64,000 nucleotides of DNA from Metabacillus sp. KUDC1714 (GTDB lineage Bacteria > Bacillota > Bacilli > Bacillales > Bacillaceae), in NCBI RefSeq assembly GCF_014217835.1, contig NZ_CP055263.1, positions 3,971,501 through 4,035,500 on the forward strand, written 5' to 3'. Shown here piece after piece: positions 9,162 to 19,715 of the stretch. A model generated the notes under the pieces. That model had not been told where the DNA came from. It did no database searches and saw only the letters and a program-made list of their open reading frames with translations. Position 1 is the stretch's first letter; every line of letters begins with the position of its first letter. A program made the position numbers and the translations under genes.

Positions 9162-10259
9162 GTGCAAAAGCGTCTTACGAAACTAACAAATTGGTTACAA
9201 GAAAGTAAAATTGATATGTGTTTTATCCAATCAAAGGAAAATGTCTTTTATTTAACGAACTTTTATACAGATCCACATGAACGATTAATGGGGTTATTTT
9301 TGTTCAAAAATACTGAGCCGTTCTTCGTTTGTCCGCAAATGGAAGCCAGACAAGCGAAAGAGGCAGGCTGGAATTATCAGATTGTAGGGTATGGTGATCA
9401 TGAAAATCCATGGGAATTAATCCACCAATTCCTTATCAAACAGAAACTAACTATTCAAACACTAGCGATTGAAAAAGAAGTAACATCGTATAGTAGAGTT
9501 GAAAGCTTGCTACAAATTGTCAAACCTAGTCAAGTTGTACCTGTTGAAAATATTTTAAATGAATTTCGTGTTATTAAAGATGAAAAAGAAGTTTCCATCT
9601 TAAAACAAGCTGCAGAACTTGCAGACTATGGGGTTCAAGTTGGGATTAATGCACTTAAAGACGGTGTAACCGAAATGGAAGTTCTTGCTACAATTGAGTA
9701 CGAACTAAAGAAAAAGGGTATCCGCGAAATGTCCTTTTCAACTATGGTGTTATTTGGAGAAAAATCAGGTCAGCCTCATGGGAATCCAGGAGGAAAGAAG
9801 TTAAGTGAAGGGGACTTTGTTTTATTTGATCTAGGTGTTATCCTTGATGGCTATTGTTCTGATATTACGCGGACATTTGTTTATAAAACATATAATGAAC
9901 AACAAAAGCGAATCTATGATACCGTGTTAAAAGCGCAATTAGCTGCATTACAATCAAGTAAACCAGGAATCCGCATTGGTGACCTTGATTCAACTGCAAG
10001 AGCAATTATTACTGATTCAGGGTATGGAGATTATTTCCCTCATCGTCTAGGACATGGTTTAGGGATAAATGTTCATGAATATCCATCAATGAGTCATACA
10101 AATGACGAGCTACTAAAGGAAGGTATGGTATACACAATCGAACCTGGAATCTACATACCGAATATTGGTGGAGTTAGAATTGAAGATGATGTGCTCATTA
10201 CGAATAATGGATTTGAAACATTAACGAAATTTCCAAAGGAGTTTACGATTATTAAATAA
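9162..10259 (+). CDS. ykvY: Xaa-Pro aminopeptidase/dipeptidase YkvY (M24 family)
   Basis: A 365-residue metallopeptidase of the pita-bread fold. An N-terminal creatinase-like domain is followed by the M24 catalytic domain. The five metal ligands appear as the Asp of FDLGVILD, the Asp of SDITRTF, the His of HRLGHGLG, the Glu of IEPGIY and the Glu of RIEDDV. It cleaves X-Pro bonds in peptides in the cytoplasm. I prefer the GTG at 9162 (MQKRLTKL), since a longer frame from the TTG at 9144 would contain the AAAGG site. The position after zosA matches B. subtilis ykvY. Confidence 0.88.
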   Translation: MQKRLTKLTNWLQESKIDMCFIQSKENVFYLTNFYTDPHERLMGLFLFKNTEPFFVCPQMEARQAKEAGWNYQIVGYGDHENPWELIHQFLIKQKLTIQTLAIEKEVTSYSRVESLLQIVKPSQVVPVENILNEFRVIKDEKEVSILKQAAELADYGVQVGINALKDGVTEMEVLATIEYELKKKGIREMSFSTMVLFGEKSGQPHGNPGGKKLSEGDFVLFDLGVILDGYCSDITRTFVYKTYNEQQKRIYDTVLKAQLAALQSSKPGIRIGDLDSTARAIITDSGYGDYFPHRLGHGLGINVHEYPSMSHTNDELLKEGMVYTIEPGIYIPNIGGVRIEDDVLITNNGFETLTKFPKEFTIIK

Positions 10260-10291
10260 TCGTAATTAGTGTTTTGAAGGGGAAAAGAAAA

Positions 10292-10993
10292 TTGAAAAAA
10301 TGGATAGTTGTAGTCATTATCTTATTACTTACATCTGGTTGTTCACTTCACCAAAATGATTCTCGTTTTATTGCAGCTGAAGTAATAAGAGTTGTAGATG
10401 GTGATACAATAAATGTACAAATAAATGGGGAAAAGGAGACAGTGAGACTTTTATTAATTGATACACCTGAAACAGTTCATCCTACTAAACCAGTACAACC
10501 ATTTGGTCCCGAGGCTAGTAGCTTTGTAAAAGAGTTGTTGAATGGAGCAAACGTTCAATTAGAGATGGATATTGGTGAACGTGATAAATACGGGAGACTG
10601 CTAGCTTATGTATATATTGACGATAAGATGGTCAATGAAATGCTTCTTGAAAAAGGTTTAGCAAGGTTAGCGTATGTTTTTGAGCCAAATACAAAATATG
10701 TTGACGATTTTTCTACTATTCAAAAGCAGGCACAGCAACAGGGAATTGGAATTTGGAGTATTGAGAATTATGCAACAGACCAAGGCTTTGCTGAAAATGA
10801 GATTCAAGTAAATAGAACTGATGAAACAGTAAAAGCCACTGAAGGCTGCACAATTAAAGGAAATATTAATTATAAAGGGGAAAAGATATATCATACAGAA
10901 GAATCCTCTTCATATAAAGTTACTAAGCCTGAAGAAATGTTTTGCTCTGAAGCAGAAGCAATTTCAGCAGGTTATCGAGCAGTAAAAAGATAA
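10292..10993 (+). CDS. Secreted thermonuclease-like lipoprotein (SNase domain)
   Basis: A 233-residue protein with a signal peptide and lipobox (LLTSGC), then a staphylococcal nuclease domain: RVVDGDTI, VRLLLIDTPET, GERDKYGRLLAYVY. The catalytic Arg/Asp/Glu/Arg set of the family is present in these motifs. The C-terminal 60 residues carry an excalibur-like remnant with two Cys (GCTIKG, MFCSEAEA) and an A..AGYR ending. Known activity: calcium-dependent DNA/RNA phosphodiester cleavage outside the cell. I start it at the TTG at 10292, 9 bases after AAGGGG; the TTG at 10274 would precede the ribosome binding site. Confidence 0.87.
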   Translation: MKKWIVVVIILLLTSGCSLHQNDSRFIAAEVIRVVDGDTINVQINGEKETVRLLLIDTPETVHPTKPVQPFGPEASSFVKELLNGANVQLEMDIGERDKYGRLLAYVYIDDKMVNEMLLEKGLARLAYVFEPNTKYVDDFSTIQKQAQQQGIGIWSIENYATDQGFAENEIQVNRTDETVKATEGCTIKGNINYKGEKIYHTEESSSYKVTKPEEMFCSEAEAISAGYRAVKR

Positions 10994-11006
10994 GATGAAA
11001 CGTAAA

Positions 11007-11049
11007 AAAAGAGGAAGACCCATCAATGATGGTGCTTCCTCTTTTAGTT
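11007..11049. terminator. Bidirectional terminator
   Basis: An 11-bp stem AAAAGAGGAAG / CTTCCTCTTTT (11007-11017, 11035-11045) lies between the convergent nuclease and EAL genes. Confidence 0.85.
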
Positions 11050-11051
11050 GA

Positions 11052-12098
11052 CTACACATTCAATTTTGTATTTTTAAGACCAAGAGTACTCGGTGTTTCG
11101 CTTGGTCTACCAATATAATATCCTTGACCTAAATGAACGCCTAGCAATTTTAAATAATCATATTCACCCTTGTGTTCAATCCCCTTGGCTAGGACACAAA
11201 TATTTAGCTTATTAGCAATTTGAAGAATACTATTTAAAAAAGCTTGTTTATCCTCGTTTAGATGACAATCTTGAATAAACTTCTTATTAATACTTAAATA
11301 ATCTGGTTGAATTTTTGATAGCTTGTCTAAAATTGAGAAGTTTAAGCCTACATCATCGAGTGCAACCTTCATTCCATAATCTTTATACTTTTTTAGGATG
11401 TTTATTAAATGATCTAAATTTACAATGTTTTCAGTTTCTGCTACTTCAAAAACAAGATCGTCTGGAGATACCTTGTATTTCATGGCAATTTGATAGGTTT
11501 GTTTGATGCAAAGCTCTGGATTAGATATTGTAGATGGTATAAAATTAATAAAGCTTTTAATCCCTTTTTGAAGTTTATTGTAGCGTCCTTGAATGGCGAC
11601 CTCTTGAGCTTTCTGATCTAAAAGAGATAGCATATTTGTTTTTTTAGCTACCTCGAATAATTGACTTGGGAAAATCGATTGATCCTTTACACGAAGTAAG
11701 GACTCAAACCCTAAAATTGATTCATTTTTCAAGTTTACAATCGGTTGAAGAAAACTGATAAATTCTCCGTGTTTAATGATATCTACCGTATTTTCATGTA
11801 ATGTATGTTCATAAATTGTTTTCAATGAAAATATGTCAAATGAGTCTGGAAGTTCCTCTTGATGAATAGATCCTTCGTATGTAGAAATATTATCCATTTC
11901 ATAGTGGATAAATGAAAGGTATTCTTTAAGATCTGCTTTCGTTTTATAAGCAATACAATAGTGGGTGGATGTTATTTGAGAAAAATATAGCTTATTTAAA
12001 ACCTTTATTAATTTCATGTCATTGTTTGGAAAAATGGAAAAATATCCTTCAGGATAGATTATAAGTGGTTGAAAATTTGAATGACACATTACGTCCAA
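11052..12098 (-). CDS. EAL-domain protein with a degenerate active site
   Basis: A 348-residue soluble protein with about 100 N-terminal residues of unknown fold, then an EAL domain. Several signature positions remain: ESLLR for EALLR, NFIPS, EVAETE, DDVG and GQGYYIG. Others are lost: the KID motif carrying the catalytic Lys reads SIN, and AEGIE reads AKGIE. Known EAL domains hydrolyse c-di-GMP; with the Lys missing, this one is more likely a c-di-GMP binder or a dead regulatory domain. The start TTG at 12098 has GAGGGG six bases upstream. It is a single-gene unit convergent with the nuclease. Confidence 0.85.
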   Translation of the reverse strand: MDVMCHSNFQPLIIYPEGYFSIFPNNDMKLIKVLNKLYFSQITSTHYCIAYKTKADLKEYLSFIHYEMDNISTYEGSIHQEELPDSFDIFSLKTIYEHTLHENTVDIIKHGEFISFLQPIVNLKNESILGFESLLRVKDQSIFPSQLFEVAKKTNMLSLLDQKAQEVAIQGRYNKLQKGIKSFINFIPSTISNPELCIKQTYQIAMKYKVSPDDLVFEVAETENIVNLDHLINILKKYKDYGMKVALDDVGLNFSILDKLSKIQPDYLSINKKFIQDCHLNEDKQAFLNSILQIANKLNICVLAKGIEHKGEYDYLKLLGVHLGQGYYIGRPSETPSTLGLKNTKLNV

Positions 12099-13580
<1,482 letters not shown>

Positions 13581-13596
13581 AATTGGAAAATGGAAA

Positions 13597-13626
13597 GAAG
13601 CTGACTTTGATTAGTCAGCTTCTTTT
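13597..13626 (+). terminator. Terminator after pfkA
   Basis: A perfect 10-bp stem GAAGCTGACT / AGTCAGCTTC (13597-13606, 13613-13622) with a TTTT tail. Confidence 0.92.
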
Positions 13627-14157
13627 AGTCGGTTCATTTAAATTATAAAACCGTCAACTAGTGAACAGTCTTACAATTGATTAGTATAACTATGTAAACA
13701 TATTTTGGCATCATTAAAGCTGCAGTTTAAATGAAACGAATATGATGAGTGAAGCATTCCAATTGTTTGACGCATTTAAGATATAAGCCCTTCCTCTCTT
13801 ATATCGATACGGCTCCTAGGCCGCGCCACTAAACACTAGCGTCTGCTGGTATCTTCGTGAAGTCATCATTTCGTAGCGCGCTACTTATGTAATACCCTCA
13901 ATTTTATTGAGAAAACCTATTATTTTATATTCATAACTTTTCTTTACAATATGTGTTTAACGCTGAAGTGTTACTAATTGAAAATCCAGAATAACTGTTT
14001 AATAATGAGCTGGCTAACGTTGTCTAGTTAGTCAGCTTTCAATTTTGCTTTAAGTGATAAATAATGATAGAACTCTTGAAAGAAAAGATTGGTAGGTACA
14101 TTGGGGGATGTAGTAAGTAAATTATCTTAGACGAAGTAATCAGTGTATTTGTCTGTT
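13627..14157. other. Intergenic region with a GC-rich block and an orphan hairpin
   Basis: About 530 bases without a convincing gene. A GC-richer block at 13808-13886 contains the 12-base palindrome GTAGCGCGCTAC. A hairpin AGCTG.CTAAC / GTTAG.CAGCT at about 14009-14037 resembles the pfkA terminator but has no gene in front of it. This may be a relic of a lost gene. Confidence 0.45.
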
Positions 14158-14373
14158 TCATGAGACTTTAATTTTTTTGCTCCAGCTTGCTGATAAAATT
14201 TGATCTAATGAAAAGCTACGAATTTGATTACGTAAATAACAATATGCGACTACTTTTTCTTTACTTATTCTCCTCACCAGAACCTTTCTTTGAGAAAACT
14301 CCCCACATTTTGATAAATAAATAATTTCAATAGGTACCTGATTTTCTAAGCTAAGATTTAGATATTGTTTCAA
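14158..14373 (-). CDS. Small WYL-like domain protein
   Basis: A 71-residue protein that looks like a stand-alone WYL-type domain: an N-terminal IEIIYLSKCGEFSQRKV, then VVAYCYLRNQIRSFSLDQILSA, the usual YC-R-R-F-L-I pattern of that fold. WYL domains sense ligands or bind nucleic acid in bacterial regulators. I use the TTG at 14373, which sits 8 bases after GGAGG. The gene stands alone and no DNA-binding helix-turn-helix is attached, so the role is unknown. Confidence 0.65.
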   Translation of the reverse strand: MKQYLNLSLENQVPIEIIYLSKCGEFSQRKVLVRRISKEKVVAYCYLRNQIRSFSLDQILSASWSKKIKVS

Positions 14374-14631
14374 CAATTTCACCTCCCATACAAATCTAAT
14401 TTTATTATACAAGAACATACATTCCTTTATGCAAAAAAACCGAAAATACGTTCGTCATTTATCAATTTAGCTAAATTTGTATGAGACAGTAGGGCGCTTA
14501 TTCTTTCTTATTAAGTTTTAAGTTTTACCATATTTTCCATTTTGAGAACGTATGATGATAATAGGAATATACCTGGAATTAGTTAGGTATTTCACTTTCT
14601 CATGGTAAAGAGTTGAAAGGGGAGAATGAAG

Positions 14632-14907
14632 ATGACTGAACAGGAAAAAGTAAAGTTAATACAAGAAATCTCAGAGGATATCATTCGAATTTCTGTAAAA
14701 GATCTAAAAGGTAAGAATAATAGTGACCATGAAAAGGCGGTTGAATTATTAGCAAGGGCATTATATGATTTTTCAGCATTATATTTATCACCACAGTCGC
14801 TTCATGAAGAAGCGCTGAAGGGGACTGTTGCTAAGGTGAAAATTGCTTTTAATATATTAGATCGAATGAAAAAAACAAATGTTGTCGTAACAAGAATAAA
14901 CAATTAA
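14632..14907 (+). CDS. Hypothetical small helical protein
   Basis: A 91-residue protein, strongly charged and predicted helical by eye (EISEDIIRISVKDLKG, EKAVELLARALYDFS), without membrane segments or Cys. The second ATG (14632) lies 7 bases after GGGGAG and is preferred to the ATG at 14626, which touches the ribosome binding site. I do not recognise the family. No operon partner; the type I toxin locus follows 160 bases later. Confidence 0.65.
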   Translation: MTEQEKVKLIQEISEDIIRISVKDLKGKNNSDHEKAVELLARALYDFSALYLSPQSLHEEALKGTVAKVKIAFNILDRMKKTNVVVTRINN

Positions 14908-15040
14908 AAAAAGTGGTTAATTGGTTGTGCGAAAGCAGGATATTTAAGTTGTCCCTTAGGATGAAATAACTAAATAAGAACATATGTTCCATAATTCATT
15001 AAGTTTATGATACAATTAATTTGCAGTCAGCTAGATCAAA

Positions 15041-15070
15041 CAAGCCCCTTTTGAAAGGGGGTGATGCTTG
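15041..15070 (+). promoter_or_regulatory. Hairpin sequestering the toxin ribosome binding site
   Basis: CAAGC at 15041-15045 pairs with GCTTG at 15066-15070, and CCCCTTT pairs with AAAGGGG inside it. The Shine-Dalgarno GGGGGTGA is buried in the stem directly before the TTG start. Such masking is known for type I toxin mRNAs. Confidence 0.7.
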
Positions 15071-15154
15071 TTGACAATATATGAAAGCTTAATTGTTATG
15101 TTTAGTTTTGCTTCATTAATTGTGACGATTTTAGCTTTTTCACAAAAAAAATAG
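15071..15154 (+). CDS. Type I toxin, holin-like TxpA/BsrG family (27 residues)
   Basis: A tiny membrane peptide of 27 residues starting at TTG: MTIYESLIVMFSF..., a single hydrophobic helix, ending SQKK. The opening M-T-x-Y-E-[SA]-L and the FA..IVTILAFSQKK ending are characteristic of the putative holin-like toxins of Bacillaceae. Known members insert in the membrane and are silenced by a convergent antisense RNA. It is preceded by GGGGGTGA inside a hairpin. A TACAAT at 15011-15016 may be its -10 element. Confidence 0.85.
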   Translation: MTIYESLIVMFSFASLIVTILAFSQKK

Positions 15155-15232
15155 ACCTTGTATAGGTCTACAAATCTTATGTGTGATTTACGACTGCAGA
15201 CTGTGGATGCGGCAACATCCACGGTCAATATT
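15144..15232 (-). ncRNA. Antisense RNA antitoxin (RatA-like) to the type I toxin
   Basis: On the minus strand, TATAAT lies at 15239-15244 with a weak -35 (CTGAAT, 17-base spacer). It would start an RNA near 15232 that overlaps the toxin mRNA 3' region. The RNA contains a 7-bp hairpin GTGGATG/CATCCAC. It ends at AGACCT/AGGTCT (15153-15169) followed by eight T on the minus strand, a good terminator overlapping the toxin stop codon. The arrangement matches txpA/ratA. Boundaries are inferred. Confidence 0.7.
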
Positions 15233-15318
15233 ACATATATTATATCATAAAGCGAAATATGATTCAGTAAAGAACTGTAAAATGAAAAAGACGGAATAAT
15301 CCGCCTTTTTACAAAGAT

Positions 15319-15435
15319 TTATTTGTTTTTCTTTTTTTGCTTTTTAGATGTCATTTCATTTGAAAATTCAGTTTCCATAGCTTGATTCTGTTGTTGTTGA
15401 AATTGTTGTTCTTTACTATCATTGCTTTTCTTCAA
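15319..15435 (-). CDS. Small basic, Gln-rich protein (possible minor SASP)
   Basis: A 38-residue protein from TTG at 15435, preceded by GGAGGTGA at good spacing. It begins MKKSNDSKEQQFQQQQNQ, then METEFSNEMTS and a Lys-rich tail KKQKKKNK. The E-F-[SA]-N-E motif plus basic tail resembles minor small acid-soluble spore proteins such as SspO and the gamma-type SASPs, but it is too short for certainty. A hairpin with flanking A/T runs at 15286-15310 could terminate it. Confidence 0.6.
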   Translation of the reverse strand: MKKSNDSKEQQFQQQQNQAMETEFSNEMTSKKQKKKNK

Positions 15436-15509
15436 TTTGACTCACCTCCGAAAATAACTATTTTTAACCCGCTCATAAGTGTTAGTTAAAACGTAAAAAA
15501 ATATACGTG

Positions 15510-15938
15510 CTACTTAACATTTAATTTTTCAAAAAGTGGCAAAAAGTCATATTCAATATCAAAAAACATTGGTGTATTCTCATCATTATATAAAATAACT
15601 TTACCCTGTCCTTTTGCTGCAGGGTTATATAATAGTAAGACTTCGCTCACAATATCTTCAAACCATTTATTTTTTATTTTAAGTGATTTTGTTAAAGGAA
15701 TTTTTATTAAGTAACCCTGCTTTGGTACTGGGTTTGCTTGTACAGTTACCCCAGTTATTGATTTAATTGCATTCTCCACATCCTTATCTATTTCTTCTGT
15801 ACTCTCGAGCTCCTTTATAATTGTACTAGTCTCAATATCTAAAACTTTAATCGTTCCATCTGATGCAGAGATTGTTTTAATATTTAAAAATAAGCTAATA
15901 CAAAAAAGAAAAAGAATGATTTTTATGCTTTTTCTCAA
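15510..15938 (-). CDS. Hypothetical secreted protein
   Basis: A 142-residue protein with a clear signal peptide (MRKSIKIILFLFCISLFL... with a likely cut after ISA), then a mixed alpha/beta domain without Cys. I begin it at the TTG at 15938, six bases after GAGGTG; longer versions include the ribosome binding site. I do not recognise the family. It is transcribed away from glcT. Confidence 0.6.
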   Translation of the reverse strand: MRKSIKIILFLFCISLFLNIKTISASDGTIKVLDIETSTIIKELESTEEIDKDVENAIKSITGVTVQANPVPKQGYLIKIPLTKSLKIKNKWFEDIVSEVLLLYNPAAKGQGKVILYNDENTPMFFDIEYDFLPLFEKLNVK

Positions 15939-16160
15939 TCTAATCACCTCGTCTTTACCATCCCCTAAAAATTCCACTTTACATGTGTAAATATTGGCTA
16001 AAAAATATGTAAATAAAAATGACAAACCTCAAAAATAAACCATTTAAATGTCAAGGGTTTTTTTCACTAATTTTTTCTACAAAAAGTGACAAATTCATTG
16101 ACGTTCCTTGTTAACTTATGTACGATAAAAAAGATTCAATGAAAAGGAGCTGTGGATTTC

Positions 16161-17000
16161 GTGAAGGAGTCCTTTGAAATAAAAAAATCACTAAATAACA
16201 ATGTTTTAATTGCCAAGCATAATTCATTCGGTGAGGTTGTTTTAATAGGTAAAGGAATTGGCTTTGGGAAAAAACAAGGCGATGTCATTGAGGATTCTGG
16301 TTATGAAAAAATGTTTGTGTTAACCAATCAAAAGGAGCAGGAACAATATAAAATGCTATTATCAGATATTGATGAGGACATGCTTGATGTCGTTCAAGAT
16401 GCAATCCAATATATATCTGAACGTGTTGAGCAGCCATTAAACGAACATATTCACATATCATTAACTGATCACATAACCTTTGCTTTAAAGCGTTTACAGC
16501 AAGGGATGGATTTGAAAAATCCATTCTTAATAGAAACAAAATCGCTTTATCCCTTTGAATTTCAGCTTGCTAAAGAAGTTATCGAACGAATCAATCAAAG
16601 ACTAAATGTACATTTACCTGATGGTGAAATTGGCTTTATCGCATTACACATTCATAGTTCAATTACAAATAAGCCCCTATCAGAAGTCAATCAGTACTCA
16701 CAATTAATTAGTAAATTAACAGATGTCATTGAGGAATCTTTAAAAATTGTAGTTGATCGAGAAAGTGTTAACTATTTAAGGCTAATTCGACATCTTCGTT
16801 ATACAATTGAAAGGGTTAACTCTGGTGAATCAGTAGCAGAACCAGAAAAATTAGCTTTTTTGTTGAAAAAGGAATATCCGCTGTGCTACAATACTTCTTG
16901 GAAAATGATTAAAGTAATGCAACAGTCATTGAAAAAACCTGTTTATGATGCAGAGGTTGTTTATTTAACAATGCACTTATATCGTCTAACTAATAAATAA
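16161..17000 (+). CDS. glcT: Transcriptional antiterminator GlcT (BglG/SacY family)
   Basis: A 279-residue antiterminator: an N-terminal RNA-binding CAT domain (KKSLNNNVLIA, LIGKGIGFGKK), then two PTS regulation domains with conserved His in HITFALKRL and ALHIH (PRD1) and in RHLRYTIERV and MHLYRL (PRD2). Known role: binds the RAT hairpin of the ptsG leader when glucose is transported and prevents early termination; phosphorylation by the glucose EII inactivates it. I choose the GTG at 16161, because MKESFEIKKSLNNN aligns with known GlcT starts; the GTG at 16152 is too close to AAGGAG. ptsG follows, with RAT and terminator between them. Confidence 0.92.
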   Translation: MKESFEIKKSLNNNVLIAKHNSFGEVVLIGKGIGFGKKQGDVIEDSGYEKMFVLTNQKEQEQYKMLLSDIDEDMLDVVQDAIQYISERVEQPLNEHIHISLTDHITFALKRLQQGMDLKNPFLIETKSLYPFEFQLAKEVIERINQRLNVHLPDGEIGFIALHIHSSITNKPLSEVNQYSQLISKLTDVIEESLKIVVDRESVNYLRLIRHLRYTIERVNSGESVAEPEKLAFLLKKEYPLCYNTSWKMIKVMQQSLKKPVYDAEVVYLTMHLYRLTNK

Positions 17001-17025
17001 TAAAATAAATGTAACCGATATTATT

Positions 17026-17056
17026 CACGTGTTACTGATTCGATCAGGCATGAGTG
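17026..17056 (+). promoter_or_regulatory. RAT site (GlcT target) in the ptsG leader
   Basis: GTTACTGATTCGATCAGGC at 17031-17049 matches the B. subtilis ptsG ribonucleic antiterminator as I recall it. It overlaps the 5' arm of the following terminator, so the two structures are mutually exclusive. Confidence 0.9.
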
Positions 17057-17135
17057 AACAAGAGGTGTTTTTATTTGCTATTTTGGGGAAGTATACCTAT
17101 TAGCAGATAAATCTCTGTTCACCATGCCTTTTTTA
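17047..17135 (+). terminator. GlcT-controlled leader terminator
   Basis: GGCATG.GTGAACA (17047-) pairs with TGTTCACCATGCC ending at 17128, and a T run follows. The stem shares bases with the RAT. Confidence 0.85.
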
Positions 17136-17248
17136 TTTGTTTTTAGACTCCAGTCTAGGTTGTAAACGGTTAAAGCACAAAGTGATTTTACTATTTCATT
17201 GTTTTTTTGTTGCTCTTTGTCATCAAAATATATATGGAGGTTATTAAC

Positions 17249-19357
17249 ATGTTTAAAAATGCTTTCGGCGTCCTTCAAAAAATAGGACGTGCTCTAATGT
17301 TGCCGGTTGCATTATTACCAGCTGCTGGACTATTATTGGCATTGGGTAATGCTTTACAAAATGAAACATTAACTGATCTTGCTCCATTTTTAACAAGCGA
17401 TTGGGTTGTTTTGATTGCGAGTGTAATGGAAAACGCAGGTAATATCGTATTCTCAAATCTACCTGTCTTATTCGCCGTTGGGGTTGCAATTGGTCTTGCT
17501 AACGGAGATGGAGTTGCTGGTATTGCTGCTTTAATCGGTTATTTAATTATGAATGTTACGATGAGCAGTATTTTAAAAGGCTTAGGTGTAATGCCTACAG
17601 ATTCGGCAGCATTAGCAGAGTTTTTAGCAAGTCATAGTGCTGCTTATGGAAATGTACTTGGTATCCCAACATTGCAAACAGGTGTTTTCGGTGGGATTAT
17701 TGTAGGTGTTTTAGCATCCTATATGTACAATAAATTCTTTACAATAGAATTGCCACAATACTTAGGGTTCTTTGCCGGAAAACGATTTGTTCCAATTGCA
17801 ACAGCAGCCTCAGCTGTATTACTTGGAATTCTTATGTACTTTGTATGGCCGCCAATTCAATCTGGCTTAAATGCATTCTCAACAAACTTGTTAGATGCAA
17901 ATAGAACATTAGCTGCTTTTATTTTCGGTGTGATTGAACGTTCATTAATACCATTCGGTTTACATCATATTTTCTATTCGCCATTCTGGTTTGAATTTGG
18001 TTCTTATGTGAATGCTGCTGGTGATACTGTACGTGGTGACCAGACGATATTCTTTAACCAAATTAAAGATGGTGTACAAGATTTAACTGCAGGAACATTT
18101 ATGACTGGTAAATTCCCATTCATGATGTTTGGATTACCTGCTGCAGCATTAGCAATTTATCATGAAGCAAAACCTGAGAATAAAAAAATTGTTGCTGGTT
18201 TAATGGGTTCTGCAGCATTAACTTCATTCTTAACAGGTATTACAGAACCACTTGAATTTTCATTCTTATTTGTGGCTCCGGTTTTATTTGGAATACATGC
18301 AGTTTTTGCTGGTTTATCATTTATGACCATGCATCTTTTAGATGTTAAAATAGGGATGACATTTTCTGGTGGATTAATTGACTTCCTATTATTTGGTGTA
18401 TTAAACTCACAAACAAATTGGTGGTTAGTAATCCCAGTAGGCTTAGTTCTCGCGGTTATTTACTACTTCGGATTTCGTTTTGCGATCCGTAAATGGAATC
18501 TTGCAACACCTGGTCGTGAAGATACTGAGGTCGAAACAACTGATGCACGCGATTCAAAACCAACAACTGCTGGTGAATTACCAGTGCAAATTTTAGAATC
18601 ACTTGGTGGACAAGAAAACATCAAACATCTTGATGCATGTATTACTCGTCTACGTGTAACTGTAAATGATGCAAAAGAGGTAGATAAAAACCGCTTGAAA
18701 AAGCTTGGTGCATCTGGAGTATTAGAAGTTGGTAATAATATCCAAGCTATCTTCGGACCAAAGTCAGATAACTTGAAAACGCAAATTCAAGATGTAATGG
18801 CTGGAAAAAAACCAAGAGTAAATAAAACACATTCGCAAACTCAAGAAGTACAAGAACAAGTTGAAGATGTTGTGGCAGACGGTTTGAAAAATAATGTAGT
18901 TGAAGAAACACTTGTTTCACCTCTAACAGGGGAAATAAAGGAAATTACTGAAGTCCCTGACCAAGTATTTTCAGGGAAAATGATGGGTGATGGATTTGCA
19001 ATCTTACCAACAAATGGAACGGTTGTTTCACCTGTCAACGGTAAAATTTTAAATGTGTTTCCGACAAAGCATGCAATAGGAATTCAATCAGATGGTGGAA
19101 AAGAAATCTTAATTCACTTCGGTATTGATACAGTAAATCTAAAAGGTGAAGGCTTTGAAACATTTGTTCAAGAAGGTGACATTGTAGAGCAAGGTCAAAA
19201 ATTGCTTGAAGTAGATCTTGAATATGTGAAACAAAACGCACCAACAGTTATGACTCCAATAGTTTTCACTAACCTTAAAGAAGGACAAACAATAAAACTA
19301 CAAGCAAATGGTAATGTAACTGCTAAAGACGAGAACATAATCTCGATTGAACAATAA
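17249..19357 (+). CDS. ptsG: Glucose-specific PTS permease EIICBA
   Basis: A 702-residue fused transporter. Residues about 1-420 are the membrane EIIC domain (begins [20 protein letters not shown]). EIIB follows with the phosphorylated Cys464 in [11 protein letters not shown] linker rich in Gln/Glu leads to EIIA with active His623 in [16 protein letters not shown]. It imports glucose while phosphorylating it. The ATG at 17249 follows GGAGG. Expression is controlled by GlcT antitermination. It leads the ptsG-ptsH-ptsI cluster. Confidence 0.96.
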   Translation: MFKNAFGVLQKIGRALMLPVALLPAAGLLLALGNALQNETLTDLAPFLTSDWVVLIASVMENAGNIVFSNLPVLFAVGVAIGLANGDGVAGIAALIGYLIMNVTMSSILKGLGVMPTDSAALAEFLASHSAAYGNVLGIPTLQTGVFGGIIVGVLASYMYNKFFTIELPQYLGFFAGKRFVPIATAASAVLLGILMYFVWPPIQSGLNAFSTNLLDANRTLAAFIFGVIERSLIPFGLHHIFYSPFWFEFGSYVNAAGDTVRGDQTIFFNQIKDGVQDLTAGTFMTGKFPFMMFGLPAAALAIYHEAKPENKKIVAGLMGSAALTSFLTGITEPLEFSFLFVAPVLFGIHAVFAGLSFMTMHLLDVKIGMTFSGGLIDFLLFGVLNSQTNWWLVIPVGLVLAVIYYFGFRFAIRKWNLATPGREDTEVETTDARDSKPTTAGELPVQILESLGGQENIKHLDACITRLRVTVNDAKEVDKNRLKKLGASGVLEVGNNIQAIFGPKSDNLKTQIQDVMAGKKPRVNKTHSQTQEVQEQVEDVVADGLKNNVVEETLVSPLTGEIKEITEVPDQVFSGKMMGDGFAILPTNGTVVSPVNGKILNVFPTKHAIGIQSDGGKEILIHFGIDTVNLKGEGFETFVQEGDIVEQGQKLLEVDLEYVKQNAPTVMTPIVFTNLKEGQTIKLQANGNVTAKDENIISIEQ

Positions 19358-19448
19358 GAAATAAATACGCCACACTTGTCTTTTGATTCGTGTGGCTGAT
19401 AAAATAGTATTTTGTAGAATATTGTAACTTAAAGGAGAATGATGAAAA

Positions 19449-19715
19449 ATGGCAGAAAAAACATTTACAGTAACAGCAGAAACAGGTATTCACGCTAGAC
19501 CAGCAACAGTATTAGTACAAACAGCAAGCAAATTTGATGCAGATGTTAACTTAGAATACAATGGCAAAACAGTTAACTTAAAATCAATTATGGGTGTAAT
19601 GTCTTTAGGTATTCCTCAAGGCTCTCAAATTAAAATTATTTCATCTGGTGGAGATGCGGACGAAGCAATCGCAGGTATCGAACAAACACTTAAAAATGAG
19701 GGGCTTGGCGAATAA
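19449..19715 (+). CDS. ptsH: Phosphocarrier protein HPr
   Basis: An 88-residue protein with the catalytic His15 (TGIHARPA) and the regulatory Ser46 ([11 protein letters not shown]). HPr passes phosphate from Enzyme I to sugar permeases; phosphorylated at Ser46 by HPr kinase it serves as CcpA co-repressor. Both sites are present, so this is HPr and not Crh. The AAAGGAG site is well placed, and the stop overlaps the ptsI start (TAATG). Confidence 0.97.
   Translation: MAEKTFTVTAETGIHARPATVLVQTASKFDADVNLEYNGKTVNLKSIMGVMSLGIPQGSQIKIISSGGDADEAIAGIEQTLKNEGLGE

Noticed and set aside
15031-15228. A 65-codon minus-strand open frame across the toxin locus
   Set aside because: No ribosome binding site; it is the antisense image of the type I toxin and its antitoxin RNA.
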